Positions 1-7,316 of a stretch of 64,000 nucleotides of DNA are shown here, in pieces. The stretch covers positions 1 through 64,000 of the forward strand of contig NZ_JAELUP010000072.1 in the NCBI RefSeq assembly GCF_016424485.1, written 5' to 3'. The translations under genes were made by a program, and so were the position numbers. The first letter of the stretch is position 1; every line of letters starts with the position of its first letter. Under the pieces are notes generated by a model, which was given only the letters and a program-made list of their open reading frames with translations, did not search any database and was not told the DNA's origin. Origin of the DNA: Paenibacillus roseus. Lineage in GTDB: Bacteria; Bacillota; Bacilli; Paenibacillales; Paenibacillaceae.

Positions 1-13
1 GATCTATGAGACA

Positions 14-77
14 TAAAAATGCTCCACCTCGTAGTAAACAGTTTTATTATTTCAACTGTCTACTACAAGGGGAGCAT
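14..77 (-). terminator. Long imperfect hairpin, likely terminator of the sigma-partner gene
   Basis: Positions 19-43 and 54-77 form a long inverted repeat (ATGCTCC at 19-25 against GGAGCAT at 71-77, and GTAGTA..ACAGTT against AACTGT..TACTAC) with one bulge and a few mismatches. Read on the minus strand, the stem is followed by five T residues (complement of 14-18). It lies about 35 bases past the stop of the minus-strand gene ending at 113, which fits an intrinsic terminator. The stem is unusually long for one, so an end of a mobile element is the alternative; no transposase is visible. Confidence 0.55.
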
Positions 78-112
78 ATCATCATGCGACCTGGAGGGTT
101 GCTTTTTTACGC

Positions 113-1696
113 TTATGGACTCATCCACTGCTGATCTGCCGGCAACTCAGCCGGGTTATCTACTTCGCCTTTAAATAAAAGTTCGATCCGCTTCGAATGT
201 AAGTTGTATGATGCGTAACCTTGATAAGGATTGAATTTTTCATCATTAAATGAGTATTGGAGTAAAATACGCTTCCCGTCTCCGCTCCATTTTGCCACCG
301 ACACCCACGGGTCAAAACGCAACGCCTCATCCAAGCTTATGCCATAGCCGAAATCAGGGGCCGTTGCGATTTCTTTCACTGGATTCGTAAATCCATATTC
401 TTTCCCTGTATGCCTGTCAATAAGCTCAATATTACTCCAGTTTCTGCCCCCAAATTGAACAGCCAGCCACCTGCTATCCGGAGACCAGGAAAAATCATAG
501 ACCGCTCCCGCCTCTGCATGATAGAGCAGTTTGGCCGTACCATTCTCCAACAGCCAGGTCTTGCCGTCATTGAATCTGGACTCTCCATACCGATAGAAGG
601 CGTAAACACTTCGGTCGGGCGAAGGAACGAAACGCTCATCCGCTTCAGGCGTACCTTTAATCAGTGACCAGGTAAAGGTTGCCGCTTTGCCTACCAGGAA
701 GTCCTCGTCTTCCAACATAGGCTTGATCGCCGCTTCGATCTGTCCCTTATTGCCCTCGTCCAGCAATTCCCCGAGCCTGTAAGTGCAATACCAGCGGACC
801 CAATTGTCTTCGTGTTTCAGTCCCAATATCAAATCAGCCATAGATAACCCGTCTAACTGCTCACTCACTGGTCGATCCATGAGGCTGCCGCGTTTGGATA
901 ATTCATCCCACAGCTTCATTCTCTCCTGTTCTTCCGGCGTCAAACGGCTGGTTATCGTATTGCTTTTCACCTGAATTAGACTTGCCGTATTAAACACATC
1001 TGACGGCCTGTACTGAATGTTGTAATTTTCGATCACAATTGTTGCTTTGCCAGTGCCTTTGTCAGCTAATAGCAGTTTTTGCGCATCCTCTACATTGTTA
1101 ATAGCAAACCAGCTATTCCGCGTATCATTTTTGAGGCGGGGGATTTTACCTGATGAATCAGCATCCGGGTAGAACGAAACGGTAAAACCGCTGCTGCTGG
1201 AAGGATCAATCATATAGGTTCCTGTAAGCTCAACCTCCCCTGAGAATGTCGCACTTCCATATACCTCATTGGGGTTATCGATATCGGTCTGCTGAAAATT
1301 TGTCTCTACTGCCGTCAGCCCGACGATCACATCACCGACTTTAAGCTTTGTCCCGTCAAACAGATTGCTCTTATTCCGCGGCGTATCATGGCTGAGAAGG
1401 GGTTCTTTCTTCTGTGATGGTTTCGTCTCCACAGGCCACGCCTCCGGCCACATCGCCAGGAGTCCCAATCTGTTCTGCAAATCGTTAATGAGCAGCACTG
1501 ACCCCAGCAACAAAATTAACATGAATACGAAAGCAACTGGAATCATAATGCGCTTTCTCCGATGGTTGCCTGCCGCTAAAGTCGCTTTGCGTATGGACTG
1601 TTCCACGGCCGCCATATGACGCTCTGTAAATTTACGGCTGTGAAATGGCTTATAGGATAGCCTTTGCTCCATCTCCCGATCAGACGAATGAATCAT
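113..1696 (-). CDS. Membrane partner of ECF sigma factor (putative anti-sigma factor) with HEAT-like and propeller-like exterior
   Basis: This 527-residue protein overlaps the upstream ECF sigma gene by 17 bases, the usual sign of a sigma/anti-sigma pair. The N-terminal 45 residues are charged and probably cytoplasmic. One hydrophobic segment follows at about residues 50-72, and the rest should be outside the membrane. The exterior has a beta-rich part (about 115-250), a helical stretch around 265-345 resembling HEAT repeats (DNWVRWYCTYRLGELL), and a C-terminal part with WD40/TolB-like signatures (FSWSPDSRWLAV, VAKWSGDGKRILL). No zinc-binding HxxxCxxC anti-sigma motif is present, so the anti-sigma role rests on gene order and topology. 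The start is set by AAGGAGGG just upstream of the ATG. The product probably senses an envelope signal and holds the sigma factor at the membrane. Confidence 0.6.
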   Translation of the reverse strand: MIHSSDREMEQRLSYKPFHSRKFTERHMAAVEQSIRKATLAAGNHRRKRIMIPVAFVFMLILLLGSVLLINDLQNRLGLLAMWPEAWPVETKPSQKKEPLLSHDTPRNKSNLFDGTKLKVGDVIVGLTAVETNFQQTDIDNPNEVYGSATFSGEVELTGTYMIDPSSSSGFTVSFYPDADSSGKIPRLKNDTRNSWFAINNVEDAQKLLLADKGTGKATIVIENYNIQYRPSDVFNTASLIQVKSNTITSRLTPEEQERMKLWDELSKRGSLMDRPVSEQLDGLSMADLILGLKHEDNWVRWYCTYRLGELLDEGNKGQIEAAIKPMLEDEDFLVGKAATFTWSLIKGTPEADERFVPSPDRSVYAFYRYGESRFNDGKTWLLENGTAKLLYHAEAGAVYDFSWSPDSRWLAVQFGGRNWSNIELIDRHTGKEYGFTNPVKEIATAPDFGYGISLDEALRFDPWVSVAKWSGDGKRILLQYSFNDEKFNPYQGYASYNLHSKRIELLFKGEVDNPAELPADQQWMSP

Positions 1697-2225
1697 GCCG
1701 TTCCCTCCTTACCAACTCGGCTAGTTTGCGCCGCGCCCGGTGCAGCCGAGATTTTACCGTGCCAGGAGAAATGCCTAGTGCTTCGGCTATTTCATCATGA
1801 GACATTTCGTAATGGGCGCTCAAAATAAGCGCTTCACGGAATTTGACAGGCAGGCACAGCACATGCCCCCATATGGCATCTGCAAAATCCCGTTGCCAGT
1901 ACTCGGTCTCTGCAGAAGGGCCGACCCTGACGACAGATTCCAGGGCAACAGGAGACATTTTACGAAAGAAAGCCAGCCGCTTATAGGAAAAAGCCGTGTT
2001 GCGGGTGAGCTTCAACAGCCAGGTCTTGAGGGAAGCCTCCCTGCGAAATCCTCCAATATGCTTATAAACCTTAATAAATACCTCCTGTGCGATATCATCT
2101 GCCCAATCATGCTTGGAGGTCAAAAAATAAGCGTAATTCCACACATCCTCCCCATACTGCTCCATAACTTCTCTAAGCATGCCCTCATCTATAGAGGTGA
2201 GGTTTTTTAAATGCTGATCATCCAC
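1680..2225 (-). CDS. ECF-type RNA polymerase sigma factor
   Basis: A roughly 180-residue sigma-70 family protein of the extracytoplasmic-function group. Region 2 is seen in WADDIAQEVFIKVYKHIGGF and the following TWLLKLTRNTA, which bind core enzyme and the -10 element. Region 4 is the helix-turn-helix SHDEIAEALGISPGTVKSRL, which reads the -35 element. Regions 1 and 3 are absent, as in all ECF factors. An ATG at 2231 directly abuts the GGGAG ribosome binding site, so the in-frame GTG at 2225, with 6-base spacing, is the better start. The gene sits first in a two-gene operon with its membrane partner, and an ECF-like promoter lies about 50 bases upstream, suggesting autoregulation. The regulon cannot be read from this window. 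Confidence 0.9.
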   Translation of the reverse strand: MDDQHLKNLTSIDEGMLREVMEQYGEDVWNYAYFLTSKHDWADDIAQEVFIKVYKHIGGFRREASLKTWLLKLTRNTAFSYKRLAFFRKMSPVALESVVRVGPSAETEYWQRDFADAIWGHVLCLPVKFREALILSAHYEMSHDEIAEALGISPGTVKSRLHRARRKLAELVRRERHDSFV

Positions 2226-2280
2226 TTCCATCTCCCTTTCACTTTGCAGCGGGATAACCGTTTAAATTCGTTCACTTAAC

Positions 2281-2307
2281 AGACTCCTCAGGATACGCCA
2301 AGGTTCC
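2281..2307 (-). promoter_or_regulatory. Candidate ECF-type autoregulatory promoter
   Basis: On the minus strand GGAACC (complement of 2302-2307) is followed after 17 bases by GTCT (complement of 2281-2284). This resembles the GGAAC / GTCT-type elements recognised by ECF sigma factors such as SigW, SigX and RpoE/AlgU. It would start transcription near 2275 and give a leader of about 50 bases. ECF operons commonly control themselves; use by this particular sigma factor is inferred. Confidence 0.55.
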
Positions 2308-2422
2308 CGTTTAAAGGAAAAATATTTAAAAATGTTCAATTTTCCCGAAACACGAATGCGAATCGACAGCTAAAATTGGGGTCTTTGAATTGAGGTTGAG
2401 CAAAATTTCGTCTTCTTTACAC

Positions 2423-2462
2423 TATCAATATCATATGTTACTGTTAACATATGATATTGATA
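2423..2462. promoter_or_regulatory. Perfect 18-bp palindrome, likely PadR operator
   Basis: Two perfect 18-base arms, 2423-2440 and 2445-2462, are separated by CTGT. The inner part reads ATGTTA....TAACAT, matching the ATGT..ACAT core seen in PadR-family operators. It ends 17 bases before the start codon of the PadR gene, so a bound dimer would block its expression. No other function fits the position; a terminator is unlikely because no T-run follows. Confidence 0.75.
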
Positions 2463-2479
2463 ACTAATGAGGTGTTGTT

Positions 2480-3403
2480 ATGTCTATTCAATACGCCATA
2501 CTTGGACTTCTGAGCTGGAAGCCAGCTACAGGATATGAATTGAAAAAGATGATTGAAGAATCTCCGACGATGTACTGGTCCGGCAACAATAATCAAATTT
2601 ACAAATCGCTTGTGAAGCTTTTGAACGAGGGCCTGGTAACCAATGAAATTCAACATCAGGAGAGTTCTCCATCCAAAAAAATATACAGCATTACTCCGGA
2701 GGGACGCGCCCGGTTAAAGGAATGGGTTCGATCAGAATCGGAAATTCCCGAATTCAAGAATAGTTTTCTCATTCAATTGGCATGGGCGGACCATCTAGAC
2801 TCTGAAGAATTAAGTGAAATGCTTGCCAGTTATGAAAGCAGGATCAGCTTGCAGCTTATTTTTCATCAGGAAAAAATCAAACGAGGAATTCCCTCGCCCA
2901 ATCGAAATGAACGTGAAACCTTCTTGTGGGATAAGATAACGGAAAACTTGCTGACTTACTATCAGAATGAACTCGAATGGGTGCAAAGCATTCGCAAAGA
3001 ACTGCTTGAAAGAATTCAAATGGAGGAGACAAGAACGATGAATTATAAAATGATTGATAATGGCGTTGAAAAATACCTCGAAGTGATGTCTGTCCAAAAT
3101 CCTCTTCGTACCGAGCAGGATGCTGTCGACCTCGTTGCTTTATGCTTAGAACAAGAGTCGCCGCTGCTTTTGCTGCATGGTGAAGTACTCTCGGAAGACT
3201 TCTTCAAACTAAGAACAGGCATTGCCGGGCAAATGATTCAGAAATGGATCAACTATCGGATAAAAACTGCAGCAGTTATTCCGAAAGAGCTGATTCATCA
3301 AGGAAGATTTAAAGAAATGGCGGTTGAATCCAATAGAAGCAACCATTTTGGAGTATTCGAATCCAGGGAAGATGCAGTGAATTGGCTGTTGGGCAAACAA
3401 TAG
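2480..3403 (+). CDS. PadR-family regulator fused to a DUF4180 domain
   Basis: 307 residues. The first ~85 form a PadR winged helix (YAILGLLSWKPATGYELKKM, and the wing around KKIYSITPEGRARLKEW). Residues ~90-180 are the helical PadR dimerisation region (Vir_act_alpha_C type). From about residue 187 (MNYKMIDNG) a second domain of ~120 residues matches DUF4180 (EQDAVDLVALCLEQES, ..HFGVFESREDAVNWLLG). DUF4180 often occurs as a separate small protein, so the fusion is worth noting; the domain could be the ligand sensor. The methionine at the junction shows how the fusion could have arisen. GAGGTG precedes the ATG at 2480. The gene is probably self-repressed through the adjacent palindrome. No obvious target gene lies directly downstream except hmp, which has its own control site. 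Confidence 0.85.
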   Translation: MSIQYAILGLLSWKPATGYELKKMIEESPTMYWSGNNNQIYKSLVKLLNEGLVTNEIQHQESSPSKKIYSITPEGRARLKEWVRSESEIPEFKNSFLIQLAWADHLDSEELSEMLASYESRISLQLIFHQEKIKRGIPSPNRNERETFLWDKITENLLTYYQNELEWVQSIRKELLERIQMEETRTMNYKMIDNGVEKYLEVMSVQNPLRTEQDAVDLVALCLEQESPLLLLHGEVLSEDFFKLRTGIAGQMIQKWINYRIKTAAVIPKELIHQGRFKEMAVESNRSNHFGVFESREDAVNWLLGKQ

Positions 3404-3513
3404 AATCAATATGAGGGGCGATCAAATAACTCCAGTCCTCTTCAAAATATTGGCCGCCCCTTCAAATCTGAGCCAGGAATTCTGGCAATGATTCACAAAT
3501 TGTTGCGAAATCC

Positions 3514-3557
3514 TGTGATTACAATCACATAGGGCGCCGCTTGTCTTTTCATATACT
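3514..3557 (+). promoter_or_regulatory. Crp/Fnr-type binding site and promoter of hmp
   Basis: TGTGA (3514-3518), six bases, then TCACA (3525-3529) is a perfect Crp/Fnr-family consensus. A -10 box TATACT lies at 3552-3557, placing the start near 3564 and the centre of the site close to -42. That is the class II activator position, where Fnr-type proteins touch RNA polymerase. No good -35 hexamer is needed in such promoters. The likely binder is a Crp/Fnr regulator, possibly the one encoded convergently just downstream of hmp. Confidence 0.75.
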
Positions 3558-3596
3558 AAATGTATTCCTTTAGTTAATGAAAGCGGGGCGTTATAA

Positions 3597-4820
3597 ATGC
3601 TTAATGAGAAAACAATTGCCATCATTCAATCGACTGTACCTGTACTTGAGAAGCATGGACTTGATATTACGAAACGGTTTTATACGCTGCTGTTCTCTAA
3701 AACTCCCGAACTGCTGAATCTGTTCAATCATGCCAACCAGAGCCAAGGCAGGCAGCAAACTGCCCTTGCCAATGCTGTTTACGCTGCAGCCAAGCATATC
3801 GATAAGCTGGAAACCATTTTGCCCGTTGTAAAACAGATTGCCCATAAGCACCGCAGTCTCGGCGTTCGTGCCGAGCACTATCCGATTGTCGGCCAAAATC
3901 TGCTTCAGGCCATTCAGGATGTGCTGGGCGATGCCGCTTCAGAAGAAATTTTACAAGCCTGGGGAGAGGCTTACGGTGTCATTGCGGGCGTATTTATTGA
4001 GGTAGAAGCCGGGATGTATCAAGATACCGAACAAAAGGAAGGCGGCTGGGCGGACTTTAGAGCTTTTCGAGTGGAGCGAAAGGAAAAGGAAAGCGACGTA
4101 ATTACTTCCTTTTACCTCGTACCTCAAGACGGGGAAGCAATCGCTTCTTATTTGCCGGGACAGTACGTAAGTGTCAAGGTGGAAATACCGGGGGAAGAGC
4201 ATACCCATATCCGTCAATACAGCTTGTCGGACGTGCCGGGAAAACCATACTACAGAATTTCGGTAAAGCGGGAGGAAGCATCTGCCAGCAAAATAGCGGG
4301 GAAGGTGTCCATGTATTTGCATGAACAGGTCAAACCGGGAGATATCCTGCGGCTTTCAGCCCCTGCCGGAGACTTTACATTGAATCTTGAGGATACCCGC
4401 CCGGCTGTATTTATTAGCGGAGGCGTCGGATTGACGCCTCTGGTCAGTATGATTGAAACACTGGCGAGTACAAATTCTGGACGGGAAGCTATCTTCATTC
4501 ATGCCGCTGAGAACGGCGCTATCCACGCCTTGAAGCAGCAAATTGAAGAGCTTGCCGGACGTTCAGCGCAAATTTCGGCTCATTGGTGCTATAGGGAGCC
4601 AACTACGGAAGATAGGGAGCGGAATGCTTTTCATAAGGAAGGCTATATTGATCTGGCTTGGCTAAAGGAAATCATTCCTGTCAAGGATGCAGCTTTCTAC
4701 TTCTGCGGGCCGGTACCGTTTATGAAGGCAGTTTACGGGTACTTGAAGGAGTGGGGGATTCCCGCTGCCGATATCCATTATGAATTTTTCGGGCCTGCCG
4801 GTGATCTGGATGCAGAATAA
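3597..4820 (+). CDS. hmp: Flavohemoglobin (nitric oxide dioxygenase)
   Basis: 407 residues, the normal family length, with all three domains. Residues ~1-140 are the globin (TIAIIQSTVPVLEKHGLDIT, proximal His in QIAHKHRSLGV). Residues ~150-260 form the FAD domain (RQYSLSDVPG for flavin binding). The rest is the NAD(P)H domain (VFISGGVGLTPLVSMIE, YFCGPVPFMKAV). The enzyme oxidises NO to nitrate with NADPH and O2 in the cytoplasm and protects against nitrosative stress. Expression is probably switched on by low oxygen or NO through the Crp/Fnr site centred near -42. It is monocistronic, and the next gene is a convergent Crp/Fnr regulator. Confidence 0.96.
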   Translation: MLNEKTIAIIQSTVPVLEKHGLDITKRFYTLLFSKTPELLNLFNHANQSQGRQQTALANAVYAAAKHIDKLETILPVVKQIAHKHRSLGVRAEHYPIVGQNLLQAIQDVLGDAASEEILQAWGEAYGVIAGVFIEVEAGMYQDTEQKEGGWADFRAFRVERKEKESDVITSFYLVPQDGEAIASYLPGQYVSVKVEIPGEEHTHIRQYSLSDVPGKPYYRISVKREEASASKIAGKVSMYLHEQVKPGDILRLSAPAGDFTLNLEDTRPAVFISGGVGLTPLVSMIETLASTNSGREAIFIHAAENGAIHALKQQIEELAGRSAQISAHWCYREPTTEDRERNAFHKEGYIDLAWLKEIIPVKDAAFYFCGPVPFMKAVYGYLKEWGIPAADIHYEFFGPAGDLDAE

Positions 4821-4848
4821 CTGATAGCTCTGCCTCATTAGATTATGA

Positions 4849-5358
4849 TTAGGATGATTCGCCAGCCTGGCTTCGCAGCAGCCGGTTCACGGTTTCCCGC
4901 CGCATGCCGATAAACTGGCCAATTTCATCCTGGGTCAGCACATCCGTTAACGTAGCGGGCGAGATGTAGGCATGGAACCAGGCTTGAAGCTTGCGAAGCC
5001 TCTCCCCAGGTGAGATGGTAGTGAGCTGATCCATGCGCTGCTGCATCATGCGCAGCTTGTCCTGCAGCTTGAGAGCAACTTCACGGTACCGCTCCGGATT
5101 TTGCTCCAGCTCCCCATACCAGGCCGCTTCCGGCAGAATATCAATCTCACAGGTCACAAGCGCAATCGCAGTCCCATAATAGGGGTTAGGGCTAATGAGC
5201 GAATGATGCGGAATGATTTCGTCCGGCACAATCAGATTGACCAGAATTTGCGACCCGTCCTGATGAAGCCTTATAATTTTCAGCATACCGCTTCTTAAGT
5301 GAAATAGCGGTCCCGATTCCCCTTGTCTAAATAAGGTTTCTCCTTTGTGCAGCAACAT
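4849..5358 (-). CDS. Short Crp/Fnr-family transcriptional regulator
   Basis: 169 residues from the ATG at 5358, chosen because GGAGG lies 6 bases upstream; a TTG further out has no ribosome site. It has a cyclic-nucleotide-binding-type beta roll (GETLFRQGESGPLFHLRSGM) and a C-terminal helix-turn-helix (LTQDEIGQFIGMRRETVNRL). It is about 50 residues shorter than usual because the N-terminal strands are missing. No cysteine cluster for an Fe-S centre is visible, so it is not a classical oxygen-sensing Fnr; a heme or redox-linked sensor is possible. It faces hmp, whose promoter carries a perfect Crp/Fnr site, making hmp its most likely target. That link is inferred from position only. Confidence 0.85.
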   Translation of the reverse strand: MLLHKGETLFRQGESGPLFHLRSGMLKIIRLHQDGSQILVNLIVPDEIIPHHSLISPNPYYGTAIALVTCEIDILPEAAWYGELEQNPERYREVALKLQDKLRMMQQRMDQLTTISPGERLRKLQAWFHAYISPATLTDVLTQDEIGQFIGMRRETVNRLLRSQAGESS

Positions 5359-5380
5359 ATGAAACCTCCACAACAGTGAA

Positions 5381-5414
5381 GAAGCGAAAATCGGCTAGTT
5401 CCGGTTTTCGCTTC
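5381..5414. terminator. Strong 14-bp hairpin between crp-like gene and RNA methyltransferase gene
   Basis: GAAGCGAAAA (5381-5390) pairs with TTTTCGCTTC (5405-5414), and four further pairs (5391-5394 with 5401-5404, one of them T.G) leave a 6-base loop. It lies 37 bases past the stop of the minus-strand methyltransferase gene and just upstream of the next minus-strand gene. The T-run after the stem is weak on both strands, so it may terminate inefficiently or only insulate the two genes. Confidence 0.6.
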
Positions 5415-5450
5415 TGTAGTATATCGAACAAGTCAGAAATTGTTATCGTT

Positions 5451-6248
5451 TCAAAACTCCCGCTGCCTTAGCGCTTCATACAGCAAAACGGTTGTTGCCA
5501 TCGCGACGTTAAGCGATTCAGCTTTGCCTCGCATCGGAATCCGTACAGTCTCATCCAGAATTTGCTCGACTTCGGGTGATAATCCCTTGGATTCATTGCC
5601 CATGACCAGCCAGGTGGCCTGTGCCCAGTCGCAGTCGTAGCACGAGCCCTTTGCTTGCAGGCTGGTCCCTGTCAGACGGATTCCGCGGCGCTTGCCCTCC
5701 GGCAGCAGCGTTGCCAAATCCGCTTCAATCACCGGCAGATGAAATAATGAGCCCATTGTTGAACGAACGGTCTTCGGGTTGTAGACATCCGCGCAGTTGT
5801 TGCCCAGCACGACAGCATCCGCACCTGCGGCATCGGCACAGCGAATGATCGTGCCGACATTGCCCGGATCACTAACCCCATCCAGTACAACAACCAATGC
5901 CCGCTCATTGAACAGGGCTTCCCTGCTGTAAGCGGGTTTTGTGACTACCGCAAAAACCGGCGGCGGCGTTGTCGTTCCTGTGCATTTTGCAAGTACTGGC
6001 GTCGGCGCACTGACCCATTCACATGGCGTTGCGGAGGGAGCGTCTGTTTTCAACTCTGCCGGAATCCCTTTGTCCGTATCATAAACGATACATTCGATTT
6101 CAATCCCTGCCTGAACCGCCTCCAGCACCAGATGGACGCCTTCAATAATAAATTGCCCGCTGCGCTCGCGGTGTTTCTTTTCCAGCAATGAAGCCCATTG
6201 CTTCACTTTTGTATTTTGAACCGATGAAATATGGGTTGTATTGTTCAT
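5451..6248 (-). CDS. TrmH/SpoU-family RNA 2'-O-methyltransferase
   Basis: 265 residues. The N-terminal ~100 residues are the SpoU substrate-binding domain. The C-terminal part is the knotted SPOUT domain with all three motifs: VVVLDGVSDPGNVGTIIRCA, VMGNESKGLS and IPMRGKAESLNVAMATTVLL. It should transfer a methyl group from S-adenosylmethionine to a ribose in rRNA or tRNA. It begins 10 bases after the ktrA stop and so is probably cotranscribed with it. The order relative to sspI recalls Bacillus subtilis, where the homologue ysgA lies next to sspI. The RNA target cannot be told from sequence. Confidence 0.92.
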   Translation of the reverse strand: MNNTTHISSVQNTKVKQWASLLEKKHRERSGQFIIEGVHLVLEAVQAGIEIECIVYDTDKGIPAELKTDAPSATPCEWVSAPTPVLAKCTGTTTPPPVFAVVTKPAYSREALFNERALVVVLDGVSDPGNVGTIIRCADAAGADAVVLGNNCADVYNPKTVRSTMGSLFHLPVIEADLATLLPEGKRRGIRLTGTSLQAKGSCYDCDWAQATWLVMGNESKGLSPEVEQILDETVRIPMRGKAESLNVAMATTVLLYEALRQREF

Positions 6249-6257
6249 TATTCGAAT

Positions 6258-6923
6258 TCAGCCTTCCGCAAAAGCCAGCTCCAGGCTCTTGAGATCTTTA
6301 TTTTTTCCGACTACAACGAGGATATCCTCAGGTTTGAGCAAATCGTCGGCATTCGGGGAAATATTTATATGGGGGCCGTTCTTGATCGCCATCACGTTGC
6401 AATTATATTTTGCTCGAACATTCAAGTCCTTCAGGCTTTGGCCAATTATCCCTGCTGTCGCCTGAACCTCGACAATACTGTGGTCTTTTGAAAGCTCAAT
6501 GAAATCCAAAACGTTCGGGGAAATTAAATGATGCGCCAGTCTCAGTCCCATATCCCGCTCTGGGAAAATAACCTTGTCTGCACCAATCTTGTCCAGAACT
6601 TTTCCATGAAGTTCATTTTGTGCCTTCACTATAATGCGGGACACACCCATGTCTTTCAAGATAAGCGTAGTCAAAATGCTTGACTGAATATCTTGACCGA
6701 TGGCAACCACGACAACATCAAAATTGCGAATGCCAATTGAGCGCATCGCCTCTTCATCTGTAGAATCCGCTTTTACGGCATACGTTACAATATTCACAAT
6801 ATCTTGTATCCGATGCTCGTCCGAGTCAATAGCCAGTACCTGAAATCCCATCTCCGATAAGGAACGGGCAACGCTCGAACCAAATCGCCCCATTCCAATG
6901 ATTGCAAACTGTTTCTTATTCAT
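6258..6923 (-). CDS. ktrA: KtrA-type potassium uptake regulatory subunit
   Basis: 221 residues, the KtrA/KtrC length. RCK_N Rossmann domain at the start (FAIIGMGRFGSSVARSLSEMG, acidic residue after VLAID) and RCK_C domain from about residue 135, the family's cyclic-di-AMP-binding part. It forms a cytoplasmic octameric ring that gates a KtrB-type K+ channel subunit with ATP/ADP. No ktrB is next to it, so it resembles the separately encoded KtrC arrangement; the symbol could equally be ktrC. GGGAGG lies six bases before the ATG. I looked for a cyclic-di-AMP riboswitch in the 184-base gap upstream and did not recognise one. Confidence 0.88.
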   Translation of the reverse strand: MNKKQFAIIGMGRFGSSVARSLSEMGFQVLAIDSDEHRIQDIVNIVTYAVKADSTDEEAMRSIGIRNFDVVVVAIGQDIQSSILTTLILKDMGVSRIIVKAQNELHGKVLDKIGADKVIFPERDMGLRLAHHLISPNVLDFIELSKDHSIVEVQATAGIIGQSLKDLNVRAKYNCNVMAIKNGPHINISPNADDLLKPEDILVVVGKNKDLKSLELAFAEG

Positions 6924-6954
6924 TCCCGTCCTCCCGTTTTGAAGCCATAACCGA

Positions 6955-6963
6955 ATTATACCA
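6955..6963 (-). promoter_or_regulatory. Extended -10 promoter for ktrA
   Basis: The minus strand reads TGGTATAAT (complement of 6955-6963), a perfect TATAAT with an extended TGn element. It lies 32 bases before the ktrA start codon. The -35 region is poor, as allowed for extended -10 promoters. Confidence 0.5.
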
Positions 6964-7107
6964 CATCTGCAACTGCAAACCGAAAGAACGTCAGTTCATC
7001 AGTAGAAGGCACTGGGAAAACCTTGCAGCTTGCACTGTGCTTAACAGGATGAAACAACTGCGGAGAGGGAATATTAATCGGGAAATCGACCACATGGAGG
7101 GATAGCT

Positions 7108-7314
7108 ATGAATCTGGACCTGAGACAAGCGATCATTCAACGCGTGCATGACAAATCCAATGAAGAATTAACCGATGTCATTCAAGGCTCCATAGGTGGT
7201 GACGAGCATGCTTTGCCAGGACTGGGCGTACTGTTCGAAATCATCTGGAATGCAAGCGATGCGCCAACTCAAAACAAGCTTGTTCATTCCCTTCACGATG
7301 AGCTGAACAAGTAA
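7108..7314 (+). CDS. sspI: Small acid-soluble spore protein I
   Basis: 68 residues closely resembling SspI of spore formers: LDLRQAIIQRV at the start and the conserved LPGLGVLFEIIWNAS in the centre. SspI is a minor spore-core protein made in the forespore. GGAGG lies 8 bases before the ATG. A SigG promoter is expected upstream, but I could not find a convincing pair of boxes at correct spacing. This gene is direct evidence that the host forms endospores. Confidence 0.95.
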   Translation: MNLDLRQAIIQRVHDKSNEELTDVIQGSIGGDEHALPGLGVLFEIIWNASDAPTQNKLVHSLHDELNK

Positions 7315-7316
7315 AT

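Noticed and set aside
6924..7107. Cyclic-di-AMP riboswitch upstream of ktrA
   Set aside because: The conserved purine-rich cores are not visible in the 184-base gap.
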